DNA of 64,000 nt from Limnobaculum zhutongyuii (GTDB lineage: Bacteria > Pseudomonadota > Gammaproteobacteria > Enterobacterales > Enterobacteriaceae): positions 4,000,001 to 4,064,000 of the forward strand of contig NZ_CP034752.1 in the NCBI RefSeq assembly GCF_004295645.1, given 5' to 3'. The position numbers were made by a program, and so were the translations under genes. Of this stretch, positions 22,230 through 31,038 are shown piece after piece (within the stretch, counting starts at the first letter, position 1; each line of letters begins with the position of its first letter). The notes beneath the pieces are model-generated. The model was not told where the DNA came from. It made no database searches and saw only the letters and a list, made by a program, of their open reading frames with translations.

Positions 22230-22490
22230 AGGGTTCCTCAGCTCGCTGATCAGTGACCCACTCTGTCCGTCCGAACAGGGACAGTTCTTCATGCAACACT
22301 ATTTATTTCGATCGGAAGAATGAAAATCTTCCGCAATACCCATTTCTATTACTCTTAAATCATTTCATTACGCTGTTAGCTGGTCAGCAAACCAGGCTGG
22401 GAACGCAGTATATTAAGTCGTCAATAGAAAGAAATATTGGGGTTACTCAGTAGGCAAACAGTGTGAAATTCTACTGAAACCCTATAGCGC
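22230..22490. other. rplL-rpoB spacer, leader of rpoB
   Basis: Together with the hairpins at 22491-22542, this non-coding gap is about 330 bases long, as in E. coli where it holds an attenuator and an RNase III site. No gene is seen in it. No clear double-stranded RNase III site was resolved by eye. Confidence 0.6.
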
Positions 22491-22542
22491 AAAAAGGCTG
22501 GTGACTAAAAAGTCACCAGCCATCAGCCTGTAAGTCAGGCTG
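22491..22542 (-). terminator. Transcription attenuator between rplL and rpoB
   Basis: On the minus strand, 18 bases after rplL, the hairpin CAGCCTG/CAGGCTG comes first (22524-22542). An 11-bp stem GGCTGGTGACT / AGTCACCAGCC (22496-22521) follows and ends in TTTTT. In E. coli this attenuator lets about a fifth of transcripts reach rpoBC; the same role is inferred here. Confidence 0.9.
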
Positions 22543-22559
22543 CAAACTGGAACGAGGTC

Positions 22560-22928
22560 TTACTTAACCTCAACAGAAGCACCAGCTTCTTCCAGTGCTT
22601 TCTTCAGAGCTTCAGCTTCGTCTTTGCTCACGCCTTCTTTAACAGCAGCTGGAGCAGCTTCAACTAAGTCTTTAGCTTCTTTCAGACCCAGACCGGTTGC
22701 GCCACGTACTGCTTTGATAGCAGCAACTTTGTTAGCACCAGCAGCAGTCAGAATTACGTCGAATTCAGTTTTCTCTTCAGCAGCTTCAACAACAGCAGCT
22801 GGGCCAGCAGACAGAGCTGCTGCAGAAACGCCGAATTTCTCTTCCATAGCAGAAATTAATTCAACGATTTCCATTACAGACAGAGCTGCAATACCGTCTA
22901 AAATTTGGTCTTTAGTGATAGTTGACAT
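22560..22928 (-). CDS. rplL: Ribosomal protein L7/L12
   Basis: L7/L12 forms the flexible stalk dimers on the large ribosomal subunit that recruit translation GTPases. The 122-residue acidic protein has an N-terminal dimerisation part (ITKDQILDGIAALSVMEIVELI), an Ala-rich hinge near residues 38-52, and the C-terminal domain with VAAIKAVRGATGLGLKEAK. It is 62 bases from rplJ, its stalk partner, and is followed by the rpoB attenuator. Confidence 0.99.
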   Translation of the reverse strand: MSTITKDQILDGIAALSVMEIVELISAMEEKFGVSAAALSAGPAAVVEAAEEKTEFDVILTAAGANKVAAIKAVRGATGLGLKEAKDLVEAAPAAVKEGVSKDEAEALKKALEEAGASVEVK

Positions 22929-22990
22929 AACAAGTGATCCTAAAATATAGAAATAATTTATACGCTAAAAAGCAACGATAGAATAAGCAA

Positions 22991-23488
22991 TTAAGCTGCT
23001 TGTTTCTGATCGCGCAACGCAGCCAAGGTACGAGCCAATTTGCCGGCAGCGGCTTCTTTCATGGTTCCCATCAGGCGTGCGATTGCTTCGTCGTAGGTTG
23101 GTAAAGTTGCTAAACGGTCAATATTTGCCGCAGTAATCAACTCACCTTCAAAGGCTGCTGCTTTAACCTCAAACTTTGCATTCTCTTTAGCAAACGCTTT
23201 GAATAAACGAGCAGCTGCGCCCGGATGTTCAGTAGAAAATGCGATTAAGGTTGGACCAACAAACGTGTCTTTCAGGCACTCGAATGGAGTACCCTCAACT
23301 ACGCGACGCATTAAGGTGTTACGAACAACACGCATATATACGCCAGCTTCACGACCTGCTTTACGCAGTTCAGTCATTTTGGCTACAGTAACGCCGCGGG
23401 AATCCGCAACTACTGCAGACAGCGCACCCTTGGCTACTTCGCTAACTTCAGCAACAATCGCTTGTTTGTCTTGAAGATTTAATGCCAT
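22991..23488 (-). CDS. rplJ: Ribosomal protein L10
   Basis: L10 anchors the L7/L12 dimers to 23S rRNA and, with L7/L12, represses translation of its own mRNA. The 165-residue product starts MALNLQDKQAIVAEVSEVAK, with RNTLMRRVVEGT near residue 57 and a helical C-terminus that binds L7/L12. It is the first gene of the rplJL-rpoBC operon. The long untranslated leader upstream fits autogenous control. Confidence 0.99.
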   Translation of the reverse strand: MALNLQDKQAIVAEVSEVAKGALSAVVADSRGVTVAKMTELRKAGREAGVYMRVVRNTLMRRVVEGTPFECLKDTFVGPTLIAFSTEHPGAAARLFKAFAKENAKFEVKAAAFEGELITAANIDRLATLPTYDEAIARLMGTMKEAAAGKLARTLAALRDQKQAA

Positions 23489-23813
23489 TGGCTTTGTGCT
23501 CCTGGATTAGACCGGGATAATTCCCGGAACTCACATCACCTGAATCAATCGTTTCCCGAAGAAAACGATGAACAGGCGTTAAAACACGGTGAGTAGAATC
23601 CAGCAAAGACTATTCTTTTTAATAAGAAAAACATTCTTTTGGCTCTCTCACCGTCTACGCAGGTCGTTATACTTTTTCATTAAGAACAAGCAATTAAGTA
23701 TGTTGCCATACACCTGCGGTCTTGGACGGAGGCCTGGATAAGGCCAGGCTCCAACCGAAAAATTCTAAGGGGCCAAATTCTAGACGAATCTGGCTCCATA
23801 GTAAAGCAGTGAA
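23489..23813 (-). promoter_or_regulatory. rplJ promoter and L10 leader region
   Basis: This 325-base non-coding gap between rplA and rplJ is where E. coli has the P-L10 promoter and the L10(L12)4-binding leader RNA. Near rplJ are hairpins such as CCGGGA/TCCCGG (23512-23527) and CGTTTCCCG/GAAAACG (about 23548-23566). Near rplA is GGCCTGG/CCAGGC-type pairing (about 23731-23748), which could end rplKA transcription. The exact L10 site was not derived. Confidence 0.65.
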
Positions 23814-24521
23814 TTAAACGTTCGCTGCTGAGCTCAGGCTGCTTTGATCGATAGCTACGCCAGCACCCATGGTGGTTGACAGGCTAACTTTCTTAACAAA
23901 AACACCTTTAGCTATAGATGGTTTAGCTTTCTTCAGTGCAGACAGCAGAGCTTCTAAGTTCTCTTGCAGTTTATCTGCATCAAAGTCAACTTTACCGATA
24001 GTGGTATGGATAATACCGTTCTTATCATTACGATAACGAACCTGACCTGCTTTAGCGTTCTTAACCGCTTCAGCAACGTTAGGAGTAACGGTACCCACTT
24101 TCGGGTTTGGCATCAGACCACGTGGACCTAATACCTGGCCTAATTGACCTACAACGCGCATTGCATCCGGAGAAGCAATCACTACGTCGAAGTTCATTTC
24201 GCCTTTTTTGATTTGGTCTGCTAAATCTTCCATACCGATCAGATCTGCACCAGCTTCTTTAGCTGCTTCAGCGTTTGCACCCTGAGTAAATACAGCTACA
24301 CGAACGGTACGACCGGTACCGTGTGGCAGTACAGTTGCACCACGAACGTTTTGGTCAGATTTACGAGCATCGATACCGAGGTTTACGGCAACGTCTACAC
24401 TCTCAACGAATTTAGCAGTTGCTAATTCTTTCAGCAGAGCAACAGCTTCAGTAATTTGATACTGTTTAGTTGCATCAACTTTGTCACGGATTACGCGCAT
24501 GCGCTTGGTTAGCTTAGCCAT
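23814..24521 (-). CDS. rplA: Ribosomal protein L1
   Basis: L1 binds 23S rRNA at the E-site stalk and represses rplKA translation. The 235-residue protein starts MAKLTKRMRVIRDKVD and has the family segment VLGPRGLMPNPKVGTVTPNV near residue 130. It is 3 bases from rplK in a two-gene operon. Confidence 0.99.
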   Translation of the reverse strand: MAKLTKRMRVIRDKVDATKQYQITEAVALLKELATAKFVESVDVAVNLGIDARKSDQNVRGATVLPHGTGRTVRVAVFTQGANAEAAKEAGADLIGMEDLADQIKKGEMNFDVVIASPDAMRVVGQLGQVLGPRGLMPNPKVGTVTPNVAEAVKNAKAGQVRYRNDKNGIIHTTIGKVDFDADKLQENLEALLSALKKAKPSIAKGVFVKKVSLSTTMGAGVAIDQSSLSSAANV

Positions 24522-24524
24522 TGA

Positions 24525-24953
24525 TTAACCCTCCACTACCAGGCCCATGGAACGAGCAGTACCTTCAATAGAACGCACCATAGCGTCTACATCAGCACCA
24601 GTCATATCCGCGGCTTTAGTTTGTGCAATTTCACGAACTTGCGCGTTTGTAACAGTTCCAACTTTAGTTTTGTTTGGAACGCCAGAACCAGACTTAATAC
24701 CTGCAGCTTTCTTCAGAAGAACAGCAGCTGGTGGAGTCTTAGTAACAAACGTGAAAGAACGGTCTGCATAAACGGTGATTACCACAGGAATTGGTAAGCC
24801 TTTTTCAATGCTTTCAGTTTTAGCATTGAACGCTTTACAGAATTCCATGATGTTCACGCCTTGTTGACCCAGAGCTGGACCAACTGGTGGACTTGGGTTT
24901 GCCATACCAGCTGCAACTTGCAGCTTAACGTAGGCTTGGACCTTCTTAGCCAT
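24525..24953 (-). CDS. rplK: Ribosomal protein L11
   Basis: L11 binds the GTPase-associated region of 23S rRNA and is needed for RelA activation. The 142 residues match E. coli L11 in length. It has the proline-rich ANPSPPVGPALGQQGVNIMEF near residue 18 and the C-terminal EGTARSMGLVVEG. It is the first gene of rplKA, with its promoter in the 178 bases up to nusG. Confidence 0.99.
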   Translation of the reverse strand: MAKKVQAYVKLQVAAGMANPSPPVGPALGQQGVNIMEFCKAFNAKTESIEKGLPIPVVITVYADRSFTFVTKTPPAAVLLKKAAGIKSGSGVPNKTKVGTVTNAQVREIAQTKAADMTGADVDAMVRSIEGTARSMGLVVEG

Positions 24954-25088
24954 GTGTATTTCCTCGGTTTGGGTGATAACGCCTCGAAAGGCTCCCCCCG
25001 TTTTTAAATAAAGCTGTGTGTGCTTTTATAAAATAAAAGGCGCGGAATTATACGATAACCCCGCGCATCTTACAATACAGTAATCCAA

Positions 25089-25131
25089 TAACCTGACGGT
25101 TATCTTTTACTAACCGGTGTTGGTTAGTAAA
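25089..25131 (-). terminator. Hairpins directly after nusG
   Basis: On the minus strand, abutting the nusG stop codon, TTTACTAACC / GGTTAGTAAA (25106-25131, 10-bp stem, 6-base loop) is followed by ATAACC / GGTTAT (25089-25104). There is no strong T tract, so termination may be partial. Confidence 0.6.
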
Positions 25132-25677
25132 TCAGCCTTTTTCGACCTGGCTGAAATCCAGTTCAACAGGTGTCGCACGACCAAAGATAGAGACCGATAC
25201 TTTCAGGCGACTCTTCTCATAGTCAACTTCTTCAACCACACCGTTAAAGTCAGCAAATGGACCATCATTAACGCGGACCAGTTCACCCGGCTCGAACAGC
25301 GTTTTCGGACGCGGCTTATCGCCAACCTGTTGCAGGCGATTCATAATCGCATCAACTTCTTTATCGCTAATCGGAGCTGGGCGATCTGAAGTACCGCCAA
25401 TGAAGCCCATAACGCGCGGAATGCTACGAACCAAATGCCATGTAGCATCGTTCATCGCCATTTGGACTAATACATAGCCTGGGAAGAATTTACGTTCGCT
25501 TTTACGACGTTGGCCACCGCGAATCTCAACAACCTCTTCGGTTGGAACCATCACTTCACCAAATTGATCTTCCATCTCGTTCAGTTTGATGTGCTCACGC
25601 AGAGACTGCGCTACGCGACCTTCAAAACCAGAGAATGCTTGCACTACGTACCAACGCTTTTTAGGGGCTTCAGACAT
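25132..25677 (-). CDS. nusG: NusG transcription elongation factor
   Basis: NusG binds RNA polymerase through its N-terminal domain and Rho or ribosomal S10 through its C-terminal KOW domain. The 181-residue protein starts MSEAPKKRWYVVQAFSGFE and has FPGYVLVQMAMND near residue 65 and the KOW segment GELVRVNDGPFADFNGVVEEVD near residue 126. It starts one base after secE, the conserved secE-nusG operon. Confidence 0.99.
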   Translation of the reverse strand: MSEAPKKRWYVVQAFSGFEGRVAQSLREHIKLNEMEDQFGEVMVPTEEVVEIRGGQRRKSERKFFPGYVLVQMAMNDATWHLVRSIPRVMGFIGGTSDRPAPISDKEVDAIMNRLQQVGDKPRPKTLFEPGELVRVNDGPFADFNGVVEEVDYEKSRLKVSVSIFGRATPVELDFSQVEKG

Positions 25678-25678
25678 C

Positions 25679-26062
25679 TTAGAACCTCAGGCCAGTTATA
25701 AATGAGACCAAACGGACCAGAATACCATCTAGCCCCCATAGAATCAGTGACATAACAACAGTCACCGCCGCAACGATCAACGTTGTTTGCAGCGCTTCCT
25801 GACGTGTAGGCCAAATTACTTTTTTCATTTCAATGCGTGCAGCGCGCGCAAATTCGACGGTTGCTTTACCTTTAACGGTAAACAACGCAATCACAAAAGC
25901 AATGCCAATAATCGCCACTACCGCAATTGCACGTATCGGTAAGCTATATCCACGATAGATATAATTACCTACGATAGCAGCAATCAATAACGCAGCGACA
26001 ATCAGCCATTTAACTATTTCTAGTCCGCGCCCGCCTGCTTGAGCTTCGGTATTCGCACTCAT
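25679..26062 (-). CDS. secE: SecE, preprotein translocase subunit
   Basis: SecE is the clamp subunit of the SecYEG channel in the inner membrane. The ATG at 26062 gives 127 residues, the E. coli length, starting MSANTEAQAGGRGLE. Three membrane segments are visible near residues 20-36, 45-62 and 93-112. The essential cytoplasmic helix (EMKKVIWPTRQEAL) precedes the last of them. It is the first gene of secE-nusG. Confidence 0.98.
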   Translation of the reverse strand: MSANTEAQAGGRGLEIVKWLIVAALLIAAIVGNYIYRGYSLPIRAIAVVAIIGIAFVIALFTVKGKATVEFARAARIEMKKVIWPTRQEALQTTLIVAAVTVVMSLILWGLDGILVRLVSFITGLRF

Positions 26063-26253
26063 AAACCAACCTGTCATTATGACTTAAATAAATCTTTCAC
26101 CCCGCAGTATAGCAGAGCAACCAAGCCGAATGCTCGTTCTTCGGCATAATACGCCGTATATGAGCCTATCTCACCCTAGCTCTCACTACCCTTATACCAG
26201 ATTACAGGGTAGAAAAACTTGATGAGATAGGTTCTTTTTAATTCACAACGTTG

Positions 26254-26280
26254 AAAAAGGGCATCAAATGATGCCCTCTT
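26254..26280 (-). terminator. Terminator of tufB
   Basis: AGGGCATC / GATGCCCT with a 4-base AAAT loop is followed by a T run on the minus strand, 20 bases after the tuf stop codon. Confidence 0.93.
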
Positions 26281-26299
26281 AAAGCTAGTTACGTCAAAC

Positions 26300-27484
26300 T
26301 TATTTGATGATCTTAGCAACAACACCAGCACCAACAGTACGGCCACCTTCACGGATAGCGAAGCGTAAACCTTCGTCCATCGCGATTGGAGCAATCAGCG
26401 TTACTGTCATCTGAATATTATCACCTGGCATTACCATCTCTACGCCTTCTGGCAGTTCGATAGTACCGGTCACGTCAGTTGTACGGAAGTAGAACTGTGG
26501 ACGGTAGCCTTTGAAGAATGGAGTATGACGACCACCTTCATCTTTGCTCAGAATATAAACTTCTGATACGAACTGGGTGTGTGGGTTGATAGTACCTGGT
26601 TTAGCCAGTACTTGACCACGTTCGATTTCTTCACGCTTAGTACCACGCAGCAGAACACCAACGTTCTCACCCGCACGGCCTTCGTCCAGTAATTTACGGA
26701 ACATTTCTACGCCAGTACAAGTGGTTTGAGTGGTCTCTTTGATACCAACGATCTCAACCGCTTCACCCACTTTAACGATACCGCGCTCTACACGACCGGT
26801 TACTACTGTACCACGGCCAGAGATAGAGAATACGTCTTCGATTGGCAGCAGGAACGGCTTATCAATTGCACGCTCTGGCTCTGGGATATAAGAATCCAGT
26901 ACTTCTGCTAATTCGATGATTTTGCCTTCCCATGCAGCGTCGCCTTCCAGCGCTTTCAGTGCTGAACCACGGATTACCGGAGTATCATCACCTGGGAAAT
27001 CGTACTGAGACAGAAGTTCACGAACTTCCATTTCAACTAATTCTAACAGTTCTTCGTCATCAACCATGTCACACTTGTTCAGGAACACGATGATGTAAGG
27101 AACGCCTACCTGGCGACCTAACAGGATGTGCTCACGAGTTTGTGGCATTGGGCCGTCAGTTGCAGCTACTACCAGAATAGCGCCGTCCATTTGAGCAGCA
27201 CCAGTGATCATGTTCTTAACGTAGTCGGCGTGTCCCGGGCAGTCAACGTGTGCATAGTGACGGCTTGGGGTGTCGTATTCTACGTGAGAAGTATTGATGG
27301 TGATACCACGTGCTTTTTCTTCTGGTGCGTTATCGATTTGATCGAATGCACGAGCCTGACCACCGTAAGTTTTTGCTAATACGTTGGTGATAGCTGCTGT
27401 CAGAGTTGTTTTACCGTGGTCAACGTGGCCGATAGTACCGACGTTTACGTGCGGTTTTGTACGTTCAAATTTTTCTTTAGACAT
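26300..27484 (-). CDS. tufB: Elongation factor Tu
   Basis: EF-Tu delivers aminoacyl-tRNA to the ribosome as a GTPase. The 394-residue protein has P-loop GHVDHGKT near residue 18, DCPGHADYV near residue 81 with the catalytic His, and NKCD near residue 136. Its position downstream of thrU-tyrU-glyT-thrT identifies this copy as tufB; a second copy (tufA in the str operon) is expected elsewhere. It is co-transcribed with the tRNAs, 114 bases after thrT. Confidence 0.99.
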   Translation of the reverse strand: MSKEKFERTKPHVNVGTIGHVDHGKTTLTAAITNVLAKTYGGQARAFDQIDNAPEEKARGITINTSHVEYDTPSRHYAHVDCPGHADYVKNMITGAAQMDGAILVVAATDGPMPQTREHILLGRQVGVPYIIVFLNKCDMVDDEELLELVEMEVRELLSQYDFPGDDTPVIRGSALKALEGDAAWEGKIIELAEVLDSYIPEPERAIDKPFLLPIEDVFSISGRGTVVTGRVERGIVKVGEAVEIVGIKETTQTTCTGVEMFRKLLDEGRAGENVGVLLRGTKREEIERGQVLAKPGTINPHTQFVSEVYILSKDEGGRHTPFFKGYRPQFYFRTTDVTGTIELPEGVEMVMPGDNIQMTVTLIAPIAMDEGLRFAIREGGRTVGAGVVAKIIK

Positions 27485-27598
27485 CGATAGTCCCTCTAAA
27501 ACACGATAGATCGTGGTTAAACCACATTAACCAAGCAAAAGCTTGTAATATCAGTTCGAGTTAGAAGTTATCAGGGGAATTTACTGTAGAAGGGAAAG

Positions 27599-27674
27599 TG
27601 GTGCTGATAGGCAGATTCGAACTGCCGACCTCACCCTTACCAAGGGTGCGCTCTACCAACTGAGCTATATCAGC
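27599..27674 (-). tRNA. thrT: tRNA-Thr (GGT)
   Basis: On the minus strand the 76-base gene starts GCTGATATAGCTCAG and ends with encoded CCA. The anticodon loop reads CTTGGTAA (GGT), and T-arm GTTCGAATC is present. It is the last tRNA before tufB. Confidence 0.98.
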
Positions 27675-27677
27675 ATT

Positions 27678-27752
<75 letters not shown>

Positions 27753-27794
27753 AGTTCCGAACTCAGTGACCTGGTGCTTCAACACTCTAAACTC

Positions 27795-27812
27795 GGTGGT
27801 GGGGGAAGAATG
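27795..27812 (-). repeat. Remnant of a tRNA-Tyr 3' end
   Basis: GGTGGTGGGGGAAGAATG matches GGTGGCGGGGGAAGGATT, the acceptor/T-arm end of the intact tRNA-Tyr at 27969-27986, at 15 of 18 positions and in the same orientation. It lies in the unusually long (215-base) spacer between tyrU and glyT. It is likely the relic of a deleted tandem tRNA-Tyr copy, or a 3'-end repeat like those after E. coli tyrT. Confidence 0.55.
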
Positions 27813-27967
27813 ACTTCAGACGCTGCGATACACCCGTTGGGTAACTACTCAGTAGTTTTTCTCGCTTTGCTGAGTGCTGAACTTCAACTGAAGTTCTTAA
27901 CTCATCCCCTTTCAGGTGTCTTTTCAGACACTGTATTGATGCCACATCGCGTCAATACAATCAAATA

Positions 27968-28052
<85 letters not shown>

Positions 28053-28063
28053 CAAAAACTTGA

Positions 28064-28139
<76 letters not shown>

Positions 28140-28153
28140 ATCAAGTGCTGCGC

Positions 28154-28182
28154 ATTCTAGGGAGACATGAAGAACGATGCAA
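28154..28182 (-). promoter_or_regulatory. Stringent sigma-70 promoter of the tRNA-tufB operon
   Basis: On the minus strand a TTGCAT -35 (28177-28182), a 17-base spacer and a TAGAAT -10 (28154-28159) are followed by a GC-rich discriminator GCGC. This is the pattern of ppGpp-inhibited stable RNA promoters. It ends 15 bases before thrU. Confidence 0.85.
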
Positions 28183-28501
28183 CAAAAAAATTCAGTTTAA
28201 TGCGCTATCGCTCACTTTTTAATCAAACCTGCCTTTTTTTCATCCACAGCGAGCAGATTATAGTCAATTTTCGAGACTCAACTAAACAAAATTTGACCAG
28301 TTATTTTTATCTGTTTTTTGTCCCGCGTTTTTTACCACACATTTTACTCAAATTTCGATATATCCGATCTAAATCAAAGTGCGGATTTTTCATCCTTGTT
28401 ATAAAACGCACCTAAAGTATGAAGTTTTCATGAAAAGTTATGATGAACGTTTTAACGCATTCCAAACTCTATTAATAAAATATCAGGAGCAACGTTATCT
28501 C
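28183..28501. other. Divergent regulatory gap between thrU and the ABC importer
   Basis: AT-rich non-coding DNA of about 320 bases between the tRNA promoter and the importer. An FNR-like promoter for the importer lies at 28364-28405; the rest shows no gene. The reading frame of the binding protein is open upstream from 28379, but the signal peptide starts at 28502. Confidence 0.5.
28364..28405 (+). promoter_or_regulatory. FNR-like site and -10 box upstream of the ABC importer
   Basis: CCGAT-CTAA-ATCAA (28364-28377) matches the FNR consensus TTGAT-N4-ATCAA at 8 of 10 positions. A TATAAA -10 follows at 28400-28405. A start near 28412 would place the site centre at about -41.5, the classical spacing for FNR activation. 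It implies anaerobic induction of the importer. Confidence 0.55.
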
Positions 28502-30070
28502 ATGAAGTCCAGATTATCCCCTTTCGCATTTTGTCTGCTTGCAACCTTAGCCGCTGCGCCCGCTGTTGCACAAAATCATACATTGAAACTGGCTATTGGT
28601 GCTGAACCTTCCGAGGGTTTTGATCCGTTGCTGGGTTGGAGCCATGGTAGCTATGTATTACTTCACAGCCCCTTATTACGACAGAATGCTGACCTGAGCT
28701 GGCAACCCGTACTGGTTGATAGCTATAAGTTAAGTGATGATGGCCTGATCTGGACAGTACATCTTAAACCCGATTTAAAATTCTCCGATGGCTCGTCATT
28801 AACCGCTGACGATGTGGTGTTTTCCTATAATCAGGCGGCAATTAGCGGTGGCAAGGCCGATATGGGTAGTTTTCAGCAGGCTAAAGCTATTGATAAGCAA
28901 ACGCTAACCATTCATCTTAAACATCCTGAAAGTACCTTTATCAATGTGCTTGGCGCACTGGGCATCGTTCCACAAGCAAAATATGGCAAAGACTTTGCCC
29001 GCCAGCCTGTTGGCGCAGGTCCTTATAAGCTAGCCAGTTTACAGCCAGGACAACAGCTAATTGTTGAAGCAAATCCTTATTACGCAGGTAAAAAGAATGG
29101 CTTCGACAAATTGGTATTTGTATTTTTAGATCAAGATAGTGCCTATGCTGCAGCCAGCAGCGGCAAGTTAGATTTAGTTCGCGTTCCACAAACTCTGGCT
29201 AATCAGCCAGTGAACAATATGAAGCTGTTGGTTCAACCAAGTGTTGAAAACCGCGGCATTATGTTTCCGATGATTCCTGCCGGCAAGAAAGATGCTCAGG
29301 GAAATGATATCGGTAATAACATTACGGCCGATATCGCTATTCGCCAGGCGATTAACTATGCGGTTGACCGCCAGCTTCTGGCAACCCAACTGTTTGATGG
29401 ACACGCAACGCCAGCTTACTCCGCAGTTAAAGGGCTTCCATGGGATAACCCTGAAGCACAATTCAAAGATGGTGATGTTGAGAAAGCCCGTCAAATTCTG
29501 CAACAGGCAGGATGGGTGAGCAAAACACCTGATGGAATTCGCGAGAAAAACGGTACTCCGGCCAAACTCACCCTCTGGTATGCCAGCGGTGACAGCACTC
29601 GTCGCGATCTGGCACAAGCTTTTAGCGCCATGCTAAAACCTATCGGTATTGAAGTAACCCTCAAGTCAGGCAGTTGGGAAACAGTAGAACGCTATATGCA
29701 CGCTAACCCAACTCTGTTTGGCTGGGGGAGTCTGGATCCGATGGAGCTGTATCATCACTACTCCAGCAAGCTGCAAGGAGAAGGCTATTTCAATCCGGGA
29801 TACTACTCTAACGCCACAGTAGATAAACATCTACAACAGGCGATAGAAACCCCGAACTGGCAGGCTGCCACACCAATATGGCAAAAAGTTGACTGGGACG
29901 GAACCACTGGTGTAGGTATTAAAGGCGATGCGGCCTGGGCGTGGCTGATTAATCTGAATCATACCTATCTGATTAATCCCTGTGTTAGCTTAGGTCAGGG
30001 AGCGCCGGAAGCACACGGTGACTGGACAGTACTCAATAATCTTGAGAACTGGAGCTGGACCTGTAAGTAA
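28502..30070 (+). CDS. Periplasmic binding protein of a peptide/nickel-type ABC importer
   Basis: A 522-residue SBP family 5 protein, the solute-binding part of the importer encoded by the next four genes. The start at 28502 gives a clear signal peptide (MKSRLSPFAFCLLATLAAAPAVA, split here as basic start, hydrophobic core and AVA cleavage site). SBP5 features include LTADDVVFSYNQA near residue 100, VGAGPYKLASL near residue 170 and AIRQAINYAVDR near residue 278. The C-terminus is rich in aromatic residues. The ligand is not certain: the family covers peptides, opines, haem and nickel. A nickel role is favoured by the FNR-like promoter and the nearby [NiFe]-hydrogenase genes. The gene overlaps the next by one base. 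Confidence 0.85.
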   Translation: MKSRLSPFAFCLLATLAAAPAVAQNHTLKLAIGAEPSEGFDPLLGWSHGSYVLLHSPLLRQNADLSWQPVLVDSYKLSDDGLIWTVHLKPDLKFSDGSSLTADDVVFSYNQAAISGGKADMGSFQQAKAIDKQTLTIHLKHPESTFINVLGALGIVPQAKYGKDFARQPVGAGPYKLASLQPGQQLIVEANPYYAGKKNGFDKLVFVFLDQDSAYAAASSGKLDLVRVPQTLANQPVNNMKLLVQPSVENRGIMFPMIPAGKKDAQGNDIGNNITADIAIRQAINYAVDRQLLATQLFDGHATPAYSAVKGLPWDNPEAQFKDGDVEKARQILQQAGWVSKTPDGIREKNGTPAKLTLWYASGDSTRRDLAQAFSAMLKPIGIEVTLKSGSWETVERYMHANPTLFGWGSLDPMELYHHYSSKLQGEGYFNPGYYSNATVDKHLQQAIETPNWQAATPIWQKVDWDGTTGVGIKGDAAWAWLINLNHTYLINPCVSLGQGAPEAHGDWTVLNNLENWSWTCK

Positions 30071-31038
30071 TGCGCCAGTTGCCACTGCTTAGTTTAAGAC
30101 TTATCAGCCTGCTGCTTATGGTTGCAGCGGGCACTTTTGTTTTACTGAGTTTTTCTCCGGTAGATCCAATTCGTGCCTATATTGGTAACGATTTACTGCA
30201 TGTTCCACCTGAACAGTATGCGCAAATCGCCACCCGTTGGGGTTTGGACCAACCGCTATGGCAGCGTTTTCTTCTCTGGTTAAAACAGCTGTTACAGGGC
30301 GACCTTGGTTACTCCATGGTGTATAACGCACCGGTTACTGAAGTTATTACCCAGCGATTCCTCACCTCCTTCATGCTGCTGGCATCTGCCTGGATACTTT
30401 CCGGTGTATTGGGCATTGCATTAGGACTCATTGCCGGCCGTTATCTCAATCGTTGGCCTGACAGTATTATTCGCACTTTGTGTTATCTGCTGTCCTCTCT
30501 GCCTACCTTCTGGATTGGTATACTGCTGCTGGCGTTCTTTTCGGTAAAACTGGAGTGGGCTCCTATTTGCTGCGCCTGGCCGCCAGGATTGACAGGAAGT
30601 GAAGCTACCCTGATTCAGCGCCTTCATCATCTGATTTTGCCCACCATCGCTTTAGGATTATTAGGAGTAGGTAATATTGCCCTGCATACCCGTTCCCGCA
30701 TTGAAGAAGTAACCCAAAGTGAATTTATTTATTACGCTCATGCACAAGGCGACAAAGGTTGGTCGCTGATTAGATTTCATCTGCTACGCCACGCCCTGAC
30801 GCCTGCTATCTGCCTGCAATTTGCCTCATTGGGAGAATTGTTGGGAGGTGCGCTGTTAGCCGAGAAGGTGTTTGCCTATCCCGGTTTAGGGCAGGCAACG
30901 ATTGACGCCGGACTGCGTGGGGATGTGCCGCTATTACTGGGTATAGTGCTATTTATCACGCTACTGGTTTTTATTGGCAATACCTGCGCTGCAATATTGC
31001 TAAACCGTATTAATGCACCGCTGCGGAGGGTTCAGTGA
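30070..31038 (+). CDS. ABC importer permease 1 (DppB/NikB type)
   Basis: A 322-residue inner-membrane permease with about six transmembrane segments. It has the family N-terminus (RLISLLLMVAAGTFVLLSFSPVDP in two blocks), the periplasmic GLDQPLWQRF segment and the C-terminal EAA-type loop with FAYPGLGQATIDAGLRGDVP near residue 278. It forms the channel with the next gene. Its start overlaps the binding-protein stop by one base (TAATG), and its end overlaps the next start. Confidence 0.92.
   Translation: MRQLPLLSLRLISLLLMVAAGTFVLLSFSPVDPIRAYIGNDLLHVPPEQYAQIATRWGLDQPLWQRFLLWLKQLLQGDLGYSMVYNAPVTEVITQRFLTSFMLLASAWILSGVLGIALGLIAGRYLNRWPDSIIRTLCYLLSSLPTFWIGILLLAFFSVKLEWAPICCAWPPGLTGSEATLIQRLHHLILPTIALGLLGVGNIALHTRSRIEEVTQSEFIYYAHAQGDKGWSLIRFHLLRHALTPAICLQFASLGELLGGALLAEKVFAYPGLGQATIDAGLRGDVPLLLGIVLFITLLVFIGNTCAAILLNRINAPLRRVQ

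Noticed and set aside
28415..28445. NikR operator before the importer
   Set aside because: GTATGA is present, but the inverted partner TCATAC at the right distance is not.
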